A stretch of DNA of 8,284 nt from contig JAGBBI010000284.1 in assembly GCA_017938565.1 (NCBI GenBank), forward strand, positions 1 through 8,284, read 5' to 3'. Under the pieces are notes generated by a model, which saw only the letters and a list, made by a program, of their open reading frames with translations, was not told the DNA's origin and did no database searches. Shown in pieces: positions 1 through 7,354 of this stretch. Source of the stretch: Clostridia bacterium. Its GTDB lineage: Bacteria > Bacillota_A > Clostridia > Christensenellales > UBA1242. Positions within the stretch are counted from its first letter, which is position 1, and each line of letters starts with the position of its first letter. Both the position numbers and the translations under genes were made by a program.

Positions 1-431
1 CCCTCACCATAGACCTCTGCAACTTTATCTACATCATTAATCACCGTAAGACTGTCATTTTTTTCTTCCCTTGAAATTCTTGAAAGCCCAATATGCTTAG
101 CATTTGTTACCAAAAACCTAATACAATTTAAAAAACTGCCATATCCATTCTTGCTATATGTCATAATAGATTTTATATAAGCGTCTTCATACATTTGAAC
201 CATTTCTTTCTTTGCATAGTCGCTATCAATCCACGGCATATCTTTTAAATAGAAATACTCAATAACCGGCATATAATAGAAATACACTTTTTCAAAAGCC
301 TCATTATCGCCACTTTGTGCTTTTTTTATTAATTCATCAGGCAATTTATTTGCTTGAATAAATTCTACTTTTTCCTTCACTTCGGCAAAAATCTCGCCAT
401 AATCTCTTCTAAAATCAATTTCTTCCAACAT
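1..431 (-). CDS. Sigma-70-like regulator, tandem paralogue B (partial, 3' end outside window)
   Basis: This open frame starts at ATG 431-429 and runs off the left edge after 143 codons with no stop. It begins MLEEIDFRRDYGEIFAE, and the complete upstream gene begins MLEKIDFSKDYGEIFAE. By hand count 37 of the first 63 residues are identical without gaps, so the two are clear tandem paralogues. Residues 37-63 (KAQSGDNEAFEKVYFYYMPVIEYFY) have the pattern of a sigma-70 region 2 start (A..GD.EAFE..Y..Y.P.I). This is followed by an acidic/aromatic stretch with YEDAYIKSI, in the place of the usual QEA.IGL.KAI helix. The start lies 20 nt after the upstream gene's stop, with GGGG ending 9 nt before ATG, so the pair is probably co-transcribed. 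After about residue 100 the two diverge, and B lacks an obvious match to A there. The function is inferred from weak motif resemblance only. A region-4 part cannot be assessed because it lies outside the window. Confidence 0.6.
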   Translation of the reverse strand, partial: MLEEIDFRRDYGEIFAEVKEKVEFIQANKLPDELIKKAQSGDNEAFEKVYFYYMPVIEYFYLKDMPWIDSDYAKKEMVQMYEDAYIKSIMTYSKNGYGSFLNCIRFLVTNAKHIGLSRISREEKNDSLTVINDVDKVAEVYGE

Positions 432-451
432 TTTTCAAAACCCCAATAAGA

Positions 452-1615
452 TTATATAATATTTATATAAACAACATTTTCATATACTTGTTCTTGCAAT
501 TTTCTTTCTACCGTGTAAGTATAAACAGGTTTTTCATCATCAAGCATTATATGCTTATAAAGTGCCCTGTAAAATTCTCGCTCTTGATTGCTAAATTTAC
601 GAAGCCTTAACTTAGCCGCCAACCCATCTGGAGTATGTTCATTAACGTCGCAAACAGCACGCATATTATACCTCGCCGTTTCTACTAAATAGAACGCTTC
701 TTGATACTTTTTTAATGAGCGATCAACAACCCTCCTAAAATCATCACCGGCACTTACACACCATTTCTTATACAAACGCAAGTTATAGCCCGACAAAAGA
801 CATTCGGCGATCTTCGTTCGTTCATAAACAATTGGATTGTCCGGCATTTTAGGGAATTGCCCTTCATTATACAAGAAGTCATGCAATCTTAACCAATAGT
901 GAACTTCCACTCTTGACATATTATTTTCTTCTGCAATTTGACGAACTGGCTTTTTGTATGTAAAAAACTCTTTTGCGATGTTTTTACAAGTCAAATATTC
1001 CTTTAGAATTTTTTTCTTAGCATAAGTTAATTTTGAAATTACACGTTCAGGATACGAGCCTGTACGTTTCGCATAGTCTTGAATACTTTCTCCATTTAAA
1101 ATACTTAACACAACATCTTTTTCTGTATCATTTAAAAAGACCACCAATTTCTGAGCAAGAACCGAGCGATTTAAATCAACAACATCATCACCTAAAGAAG
1201 CAAAACCCTCAACGTCGCCATTTTCAATTACACCACTTGTTCGGCCTACTTTTGCCCTAATTTTTTTAAGAACATAAGCCTCATCGGTACAAGCGCAAGA
1301 TTCAAGGTATTGATAGAACGACTTACCATATTTACGTTTGTATGAATTAATTGATCGTATCAATGCATCTTGAAACACCGAAATCAATTCTTGTTTTTCA
1401 AAATCATTATCATACATTGGACTATGCTTTAAGTAAAGATACTCAACGACCGGTTCATAATAGATATAGATTTTATCAAGTAACTCCTTATCACCTAATT
1501 GTGCCTTAAAAAAAATCTCATCAGCCAAAGGATTTTTTAAAACATAAAAAGCCTTTTTCTTTGCCTCTGCAAAGATTTCTCCATAATCTTTACTAAAATC
1601 AATTTTTTCTAACAT
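452..1615 (-). CDS. Divergent sigma-70-like / multi-HTH regulator, tandem paralogue A
   Basis: The predicted protein has 387 residues. I start it at ATG 1615-1613 and not at the GTG six bases upstream (1621-1619): that GTG overlaps the GGGGG Shine-Dalgarno (1621-1625), the ATG sits 5 nt after it, and paralogue B also begins MLE.IDF. Residues about 38-107 look like sigma region 2 (AQLGDKELLDKIYIYYEPVV, then FQDALIRSINSYKRKYGKSF). Residues about 153-208 look like region 4: LNDTEKDVVLSILNGESIQD, then a second helix ending KKKILKEYL. Residues about 215-246 form another helix-turn-helix-like unit (VRQIAEENNMSRVEVHYWLR), and 307-340 may be a third. The usual bacterial sigma factor ends after region 4, so the roughly 180-residue tail is an addition. 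The likely role is DNA binding and perhaps transcription initiation, but key core-binding residues cannot be checked by eye. Alternatives are a phage-like or mobile-element regulator, or a DNA-binding protein that is not a sigma factor. Confidence 0.6.
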   Translation of the reverse strand: MLEKIDFSKDYGEIFAEAKKKAFYVLKNPLADEIFFKAQLGDKELLDKIYIYYEPVVEYLYLKHSPMYDNDFEKQELISVFQDALIRSINSYKRKYGKSFYQYLESCACTDEAYVLKKIRAKVGRTSGVIENGDVEGFASLGDDVVDLNRSVLAQKLVVFLNDTEKDVVLSILNGESIQDYAKRTGSYPERVISKLTYAKKKILKEYLTCKNIAKEFFTYKKPVRQIAEENNMSRVEVHYWLRLHDFLYNEGQFPKMPDNPIVYERTKIAECLLSGYNLRLYKKWCVSAGDDFRRVVDRSLKKYQEAFYLVETARYNMRAVCDVNEHTPDGLAAKLRLRKFSNQEREFYRALYKHIMLDDEKPVYTYTVERKLQEQVYENVVYINII

Positions 1616-1654
1616 TTGCACCCCCGAAAAACAAACGCAATTTTCATTATATTA

Positions 1655-1683
1655 ATTATATCACAAATAATCTAATTATTCAA
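1655..1683 (-). promoter_or_regulatory. Promoter of the tandem sigma-like gene pair
   Basis: On the minus strand the -35 box is TTGAAT (plus 1678-1683) and the -10 box is TATAAT (plus 1655-1660), with an exact 17-nt spacer. TGA directly before the -10 makes it an extended -10 element. The expected start of transcription is near 1648, about 30 nt before the ATG at 1615. It is the only good promoter seen before the two genes, so it probably serves both. A second AT-rich TATAAT-like string lies just downstream (about 1645-1650) but has no matching -35. Confidence 0.75.
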
Positions 1684-1734
1684 TGGTCCCATAAAAATAA
1701 ACACTAATTATCTTTCAAAATCTAAAAGACCTTT

Positions 1735-1792
1735 TTCTATTACACTACACTTATCAATTACACTTCTATTACACTGCACTTATCAATTACAC
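1735..1792. repeat. 29-bp tandem direct repeat, two copies
   Basis: Positions 1735-1763 and 1764-1792 are adjacent copies of a 29-bp unit that differ at one base (A against G at unit position 13). Each unit contains ATTACAC twice, so the heptamer occurs at 1739, 1757, 1768 and 1786, with start-to-start spacing 18, 11 and 18. The repeat lies about 52 bp upstream of the -35 box of the tandem gene pair and downstream of the proS terminator. It could be a recent slippage duplication or an array of protein-binding sites. The sequence alone does not decide this. ATTACAC also occurs elsewhere in the window, including inside genes. Confidence 0.85.
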
Positions 1793-1801
1793 TCTTCATT
1801 A

Positions 1802-1823
1802 TTAAAAACGTTTAGGTTTTTAA
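1802..1823. repeat. Short perfect inverted repeat
   Basis: TTAAAAAC (1802-1809) and GTTTTTAA (1816-1823) are perfect inverted repeats around the 6-base loop GTTTAG. The hairpin lies just past the proS terminator in the direction of transcription. The stem is AT-rich and weak, so it may be a backup stop, a binding site or chance. No function is claimed. Confidence 0.45.
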
Positions 1824-1883
1824 GCAAGAAAAAAGAAACAGATTGCTGGCAGTTATTACACCAGTCGTCCTGTTTCTTTTTCT
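1824..1883 (-). terminator. Hairpin terminator after proS (could act in both directions)
   Basis: The 12-bp perfect stem AAAAAGAAACAG (1830-1841) pairs with CTGTTTCTTTTT (1870-1881). Inside the loop CTGG (1846-1849) can pair with CCAG (1861-1864), giving a branched or extended hairpin. Read on the minus strand, the descending arm ends in CTTTTTTCTTG, giving the U-rich tail of an intrinsic terminator. It lies about 70 nt past the proS stop. The other strand also ends in a T-run, so it could stop transcription from the left too, although no plus-strand gene is present. Confidence 0.8.
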
Positions 1884-1950
1884 CTATTCCGAAAAGATGA
1901 ATATTTTTACAGAGTTTTTGTAGTAGACGTCGGGCAGAGGCCTACAATAA

Positions 1951-3375
1951 TTAATATTGTATTCCCCAAATTACTTTGTGATGTGCAGGTTTTCCACACA
2001 CAACACACTTATCCGAGATTGGTTCTTCACCCTCTAAAATACATCTTGACTTTGTTCCACGAATTTCTTTCATCTTAAGTTCGCAAGCACTATCTCCGCA
2101 ACACATAGCCTTTACAAAGCCAGGGCGATTTTCCATAATCTCACGAACCTGCTCAAATGTTGTTGCATCATAGGTCTTAGCGTCATTTCTTTTCTTAGCG
2201 GTTTCAAACATATTTTTTTGAATAGTTTCCATTAACTCACTTACAACTTTAACGATATCACAATTTTTATCAACAGTAATACGTTCCCTTGTATCACGTC
2301 TTGCAAGAGTAATAGAGTTGTTCTCAAGGTCTCTTTTCCCAATTTCAACTCTAACTGGAATACCATTTACTTCATGCTCAGCGAACTTAAAACCACACGA
2401 CCTGTCGCTGTCGTCAACAAAGGATACTATCCCTGAGTTCTTTAACTTTTCATTAATAGAATTTGCAATAGCCACAACTTCTTCATCTGCGGTAATTGGA
2501 ACAACAACTACTTGACGTGGGGCAATTCTTGGTGGAAGCACCAATCCGTTGTCATCAGAATGCACCATAATTAATGCCCCTATCATTCTTGTTGTACAAC
2601 CCCAAGATGTCTGATAGGCATTTTCAAGTTTGTTTTCACGGTTTACAAATTGAATACCATACGCCGATGAGAACTTTTGCCCAAAGTAGTGAGATGTTGC
2701 ACTTTGAAGCGAAACGCCATTATACATCAACGCTTCAACGGTACAAGTATACTCAGCCCCAGCAAACTTTTCTTTTTCGGTCTTTTTGCCAGTTACAACT
2801 GGAATTGCAAGATAGTTCTCAAAGAAATCACGATAGACTTCAAGCATTTGCAAAGTCTCTTTTTCGGCTTCTGCTTGAGTTTCGTGAACAGTATGACCCT
2901 CTTGCCATAAAAACTCACGTGTTCTAAGGAAAGGTCTTGTTTCCTTTTCCCAACGCATTACATTACACCACTGGTTGTATAAAAGAGGCAAATCTCTGTA
3001 CGACTTAACCTTAGTTGCATAATAATCGCTAAAAAGAGTTTCCGAAGTTGGTCTTATCATTAACTTTTCTTCCAACTCATTATTTCCGCCAATAGTAACC
3101 CAAGCCCCTTCTGGTGCAAATCCAGCAATAAGTTCGCCCTCTTTTTTCATCAGCGACTCTGGGATTAAAAGTGGCATATAGACATTTTGGTGTCCAAGTT
3201 CTTTAAATCTTTTATCAAGCACGCTTTGCATCTTTTCCCACAAAGCATAGCCATTTGGCTCAAACACAATCGAACCCTTTACATTTGAATAATCTGCAAG
3301 TTTACCAGCCTTTACAACATCGGTATACCACTTTGCAAAATCTTCGTCTCTTGAAGTAATCGCTTTATTTTTCAT
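1951..3375 (-). CDS. proS: Prolyl-tRNA synthetase, short type 3 (archaeal/eukaryotic-like)
   Basis: This class II synthetase (EC 6.1.1.15) has 474 residues and charges tRNA-Pro with proline in the cytosol. Visible landmarks are the substrate region LMIRPTSET (105-113), class II motif 2 around 140-163 (MRWEKETRPFLRTREFLWQE) and motif 3 around 259-288 (GCTTRMIGALIMVHSDD, then PPRIAPRQ). An anticodon-binding domain spans about 285-390. The C-terminal zinc-binding domain has Cys at 426, 431, 457 and 460 (CX4C...CX2C), and the protein ends in Tyr 474 (GIQY), as in the Thermus-like type 3 enzymes. The long bacterial type has a roughly 180-residue editing insert between motifs 2 and 3; it is absent here. 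The gene has its own promoter and terminator. AGGGG lies about 12 nt before ATG, slightly far. There is no T-box leader, because only about 25 nt separate the expected transcript start from the ATG. Confidence 0.98.
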   Translation of the reverse strand: MKNKAITSRDEDFAKWYTDVVKAGKLADYSNVKGSIVFEPNGYALWEKMQSVLDKRFKELGHQNVYMPLLIPESLMKKEGELIAGFAPEGAWVTIGGNNELEEKLMIRPTSETLFSDYYATKVKSYRDLPLLYNQWCNVMRWEKETRPFLRTREFLWQEGHTVHETQAEAEKETLQMLEVYRDFFENYLAIPVVTGKKTEKEKFAGAEYTCTVEALMYNGVSLQSATSHYFGQKFSSAYGIQFVNRENKLENAYQTSWGCTTRMIGALIMVHSDDNGLVLPPRIAPRQVVVVPITADEEVVAIANSINEKLKNSGIVSFVDDSDRSCGFKFAEHEVNGIPVRVEIGKRDLENNSITLARRDTRERITVDKNCDIVKVVSELMETIQKNMFETAKKRNDAKTYDATTFEQVREIMENRPGFVKAMCCGDSACELKMKEIRGTKSRCILEGEEPISDKCVVCGKPAHHKVIWGIQY

Positions 3376-3406
3376 TTATCTTTTTGTCCCCTAAAAATTT
3401 TTATAC

Positions 3407-3435
3407 ATTATACTACTAATTACGCAATTAGTCAA
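3407..3435 (-). promoter_or_regulatory. Promoter of proS
   Basis: On the minus strand TTGACT (plus 3430-3435) and TATAAT (plus 3407-3412) are separated by exactly 17 nt, a near-consensus sigma-A-type promoter. Transcription would begin near 3400, giving a leader of about 25 nt that carries only the AGGGG ribosome binding site (3388-3392). proS can therefore be transcribed independently of the operon upstream. Confidence 0.85.
3416..3431. promoter_or_regulatory. Inverted repeat in the proS promoter spacer (possible operator)
   Basis: CTAATT and AATTAG form a perfect 6-bp inverted repeat around 4 bases, filling most of the spacer and touching the -35 box. A repressor bound here would block polymerase. 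No matching regulator gene is recognised in the window, and AT-rich DNA produces such short palindromes by chance fairly often. Confidence 0.35.
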
Positions 3436-3493
3436 CATCTCATATCATCAAGCAGACAAACTTCGTAATTACTAGTGATGAATTTGGTTTTAT

Positions 3494-3865
3494 CTAAGCA
3501 TTCTCGCTTACACCCTCAGCAAGGCTTGCTTTATACTCGTCGCAAATACTCTTTGCGTCTTTTGTAAAAATTGCACTTAACTTTAACACAACATCAGCCG
3601 TTCCATCACATCTAATATCTTTAATCACATTATTCTCAGCATCAATAAATCGATATTCAGGCTTTTTTCTGGCATTAGTGGAATTAAAGTTTTTGATAAC
3701 TACGTAATATTCGTCGCTTTCGTCTGCAATATTTTTAAAAGTTCCAAGAGTTTCTTTTGAACTTCCTTGCTGGTCTTCAAAAGAACATAATTTCACAACT
3801 GGTTTTCCCCCAGTCTCATCAATCACAACATAAACTCTCTTTCCTTGATGCTTTTCTTTTGCCAT
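3494..3865 (-). CDS. Hypothetical protein, 123 residues, last gene of the trpS operon
   Basis: I do not recognise this protein. It begins MAKEKHQGKRVYVVIDETGG and is soluble and highly charged, with no signal peptide or membrane segment. The first 90 residues alternate in a beta-strand-like way (RVYVVID, KPVVKLCSF, EYYVVIKNF, EYRFIDAENNVIKDI). The last 35 (VVLKLSAIFTKDAKSICDEY) look helical. Two cysteines lie in the body (about 27 and 85) and one near the C-terminus, too scattered for a metal site. The start is well supported: AGGTG lies 6 nt before ATG. It follows the 66-residue gene by 22 nt on the same strand, so it is probably co-transcribed with mnmA and trpS. The KLCSFEDQQGSSKETLG part looks like a flexible loop. 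A compact mixed alpha/beta or beta-barrel fold is possible, but function is unknown. Confidence 0.75.
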   Translation of the reverse strand: MAKEKHQGKRVYVVIDETGGKPVVKLCSFEDQQGSSKETLGTFKNIADESDEYYVVIKNFNSTNARKKPEYRFIDAENNVIKDIRCDGTADVVLKLSAIFTKDAKSICDEYKASLAEGVSENA

Positions 3866-3887
3866 TTAACACCTACCATTAAAATTA

Positions 3888-4088
3888 TTAATTATTTTTC
3901 AAAAATTCCAATTCTCGCTCAACTTCAAGTAGTTCCCTGTAATATTCTTCAACAATATCTTCAGCCCTATCATCATCCATTCCATAATGACGTTTCTTTC
4001 GCATTTCTTGTATAAGTTCTTCAAGTTGCTTCTTTTGTAAAAGTAACTCCTTTATCCTTGTTTGATTATCAGTCATATTATTAACCAC
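3888..4088 (-). CDS. Small helical (coiled-coil-like) hypothetical protein, 66 residues
   Basis: The protein is almost entirely charged and leucine-rich: residues about 8-34 (TRIKELLLQKKQLEELIQEM) and 42-64 (AEDIVEEYYRELLEVERELE) would make two amphipathic helices. These are joined by a short turn around HYGMDDD, which suggests a helical hairpin or dimerising coiled coil. It has no membrane segment or cysteine. The chosen start is GTG at 4088-4086: AAGGA, inside the end of trpS, lies about 11 nt upstream. The in-frame ATG four codons later has no Shine-Dalgarno sequence near it but remains possible. The gene begins 5 nt after the trpS stop, so translation is probably coupled to trpS. The family is not recognised and the function is unknown. 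Confidence 0.7.
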   Translation of the reverse strand: MVNNMTDNQTRIKELLLQKKQLEELIQEMRKKRHYGMDDDRAEDIVEEYYRELLEVERELEFLKNN

Positions 4089-4093
4089 GATAT

Positions 4094-5119
4094 TTACTTT
4101 CCTTCAAAATACTCAATACCCATTGCCTTTCGCACTCTTTTCAAGGTTGCTTCGGCGATTGCATTGGCCTTCTTCGAGCCTTCTTCATAGATTTTATAGA
4201 CCTTATCCATATCCTTTTCAAGTTCTTTTCTGCGTTCTCTGATTGGGGCAATTAACTCTTGCAAAACTTCATTTAGATACCTTTTACAAACGACATCTCC
4301 AAGTCCGCCACGCTCATAGTGTGCTTTCATTTCAGCAACCTTTTCTTGGTCTTTTGCAAACGCTTCCAAATAGATAAACACCGGATTATTTTTTGTGTCT
4401 CCTGGGTCTGTAACCTTAATGTGATTAGGGTCTGTGTACATTCCCATAACCTTTTTTTGAATAACCTCCGGCTCATCATTTAAGTAGATACAATTTCCAA
4501 GAGATTTCCCCATCTTTGCGTTACCATCAGTCCCAGGAATTCGTCTTGCAGACTTAACATCTGAAAGCATTAAATCTGGTTCAACCAAACACTCTCCATA
4601 AATTCTGTTAAACGAGCGGACAATTTCACGTGCCTGTTCAATCATAGGAGATTGGTCTTCGCCCGCTGGAACAAAATCGGCATCAAATGCTGTAATATCT
4701 GCAGTCTGACTTATTGGATAGGTCAAAAACCCAACTGGTATAGAATTCCCAAATTTATTATTTTGGATTTCGGTCTTAACTGTTGGATTTCGCTCAAGCC
4801 TTGCTAAGGTTACAAGGTTCATATAGTACATACTAAGTTCATTCAATGCTGGAATTTGACTTTGAATAAAAAGTGTTGTCTTTGTTGGGTCAAGTCCGCA
4901 AGCCAAATAATCAAGCATTAACGACTTTACCCCATTTTTTATTTTCTCGGGATTATCTGCATTATCTGTCAAGGCTTGCACATCGGCGATAAACACAAAC
5001 GGGTCATACTTCCCCTCATTTTGAAGTTTAACCCACATTGAAACCGCACCTGCAAGATGCCCAATATGTAAATTCCCAGTAGGTCTTGTACCTGTTAAAA
5101 ATCTTTTTTTCTTTTCCAT
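4094..5119 (-). CDS. trpS: Tryptophanyl-tRNA synthetase
   Basis: This class I synthetase (EC 6.1.1.2) has 341 residues and joins tryptophan to tRNA-Trp using ATP, in the cytosol and normally as a homodimer. The ATP-binding HIGH signature is exact at 18-21 within GTRPTGNLHIGHLAGA. The KMSKS signature is present as KMGKS at 202-206, preceded by PGTDGNA as in many bacterial TrpRS. The tryptophan pocket and dimer region shows YPISQTADI (134-142) and VPAGEDQSPMIEQAREIVR (150-168), typical of the family. Length is normal (about 330-345), and nothing is missing. The ATG is 11 nt after the mnmA stop, and AAAGGGAAA lies just before it. The sequence TAAAGGGAAA occurs twice in tandem across the mnmA stop. 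No tryptophan-responsive T-box or leader peptide is visible, so expression probably follows the operon promoter at 7162-7190. Confidence 0.98.
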   Translation of the reverse strand: MEKKKRFLTGTRPTGNLHIGHLAGAVSMWVKLQNEGKYDPFVFIADVQALTDNADNPEKIKNGVKSLMLDYLACGLDPTKTTLFIQSQIPALNELSMYYMNLVTLARLERNPTVKTEIQNNKFGNSIPVGFLTYPISQTADITAFDADFVPAGEDQSPMIEQAREIVRSFNRIYGECLVEPDLMLSDVKSARRIPGTDGNAKMGKSLGNCIYLNDEPEVIQKKVMGMYTDPNHIKVTDPGDTKNNPVFIYLEAFAKDQEKVAEMKAHYERGGLGDVVCKRYLNEVLQELIAPIRERRKELEKDMDKVYKIYEEGSKKANAIAEATLKRVRKAMGIEYFEGK

Positions 5120-5130
5120 AATATTTCCCT

Positions 5131-7091
<1,961 letters not shown>

Positions 7092-7098
7092 TCTTTCT

Positions 7099-7106
7099 AC
7101 CTCCCT
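7099..7106 (-). promoter_or_regulatory. Strong ribosome binding site deciding the GTG start at 7091
   Basis: AGGGAGGT, nearly the full anti-16S complement, lies 7 nt upstream of the GTG at 7091. This is the best Shine-Dalgarno in the window and confirms GTG as the start of the zinc-ribbon/TM2 gene. Confidence 0.8.
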
Positions 7107-7161
7107 GCAATCTTCATAAAAGCTAATATAATTTTTGGCAATATTAAACCAGCCTATAATA

Positions 7162-7190
7162 AATATAACACATTTCGTGAAAATTTACAA
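7162..7190 (-). promoter_or_regulatory. Promoter of the TM2-mnmA-trpS operon
   Basis: On the minus strand TTGTAA (plus 7185-7190) and TATATT (plus 7162-7167) are 17 nt apart. TGT directly precedes the -10, giving an extended -10 element. Transcription would start near 7155, leaving a leader of about 65 nt that contains no visible T-box (no GGGTGG-type antiterminator motif) or attenuator. TTGCCA further downstream lacks a good partner. Confidence 0.7.
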
Positions 7191-7300
7191 CTAAATTAAA
7201 TAAAGTTATAATTAAATAAACCTAGTACAAACACATAACTTTTCACCCGTCTGCCAGATATCAAGTCTCCTTATCACACTAAGTACAATAGGCGTGTAAA

Positions 7301-7337
7301 GAATAACAAAAAGAGCATTTCCATTGAAACGCTCTTT
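7301..7337 (-). terminator. Hairpin terminator after the right-end hypothetical gene
   Basis: AAAGAGC (7310-7316) pairs with GCTCTTT (7331-7337), then after one mismatch TTTC (7318-7321) pairs with GAAA (7326-7329) around the loop CATT (7322-7325). On the minus strand the stem is followed by a U-rich run (TTTTTGTTATTCTTTA). It lies 17 nt past the stop at 7355 and insulates that gene from the operon promoter downstream. Confidence 0.8.
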
Positions 7338-7354
7338 CATTATTATTTTAATTC

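Larger units (their letters stand above)
1622..1950. other. Intergenic region between proS and the tandem sigma-like genes
   Basis: This 329-bp stretch has no convincing gene on either strand. From right to left it holds the untranslated 3' end of proS, with a weak hairpin TTGTAG/CTACAA (1917-1946) around a GC-richer loop that includes the palindrome GACGTC. Next come the 12-bp-stem terminator (1830-1881) and a perfect 8-bp hairpin TTAAAAAC/GTTTTTAA with a 6-base loop (1802-1823). The 29-bp tandem repeat (1735-1792), a plain AT-rich spacer, and the promoter and ribosome binding site of the next gene follow. Confidence 0.7.

Noticed and set aside
1033..1260. Plus-strand open frame opposite the sigma-like gene
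   Set aside because: It has no ribosome binding site, and its His/Gln/Leu-rich composition is that of an antisense shadow. The minus-strand frame is continuous, with a promoter and a paralogue.
1917..1946. TTGTAG/CTACAA hairpin with a GC-richer loop containing GACGTC, as a possible terminator or small RNA
   Set aside because: The stem is only 6 bp with a large loop and no U-run follows it on either strand. The stronger terminator lies further on.
2574..2927. Plus-strand open frames opposite proS
   Set aside because: They are antisense to conserved class II catalytic motifs of proS and have no start signals.
3436..3493. Possible terminator between the 123-residue gene and the proS promoter, around the ACTAGT palindrome
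   Set aside because: Extension beyond ACTAGT pairs poorly and no U-tract follows, so read-through into proS remains possible.
7200..7300. AAGGAGA (7266-7272, minus strand) with a short TTG-started frame after it in the leader before the TM2 gene
   Set aside because: The TTG is only 1 nt after the Shine-Dalgarno and the frame is about 22 codons. There is no protein-like composition or promoter, so I do not call a gene or leader peptide.
7092..7300. Possible T-box or other riboswitch before the trpS operon
   Set aside because: I see no GGGTGG-type T-box sequence and no antiterminator/terminator pair between the promoter and the GTG. The terminator at 7301-7337 belongs to the upstream gene.
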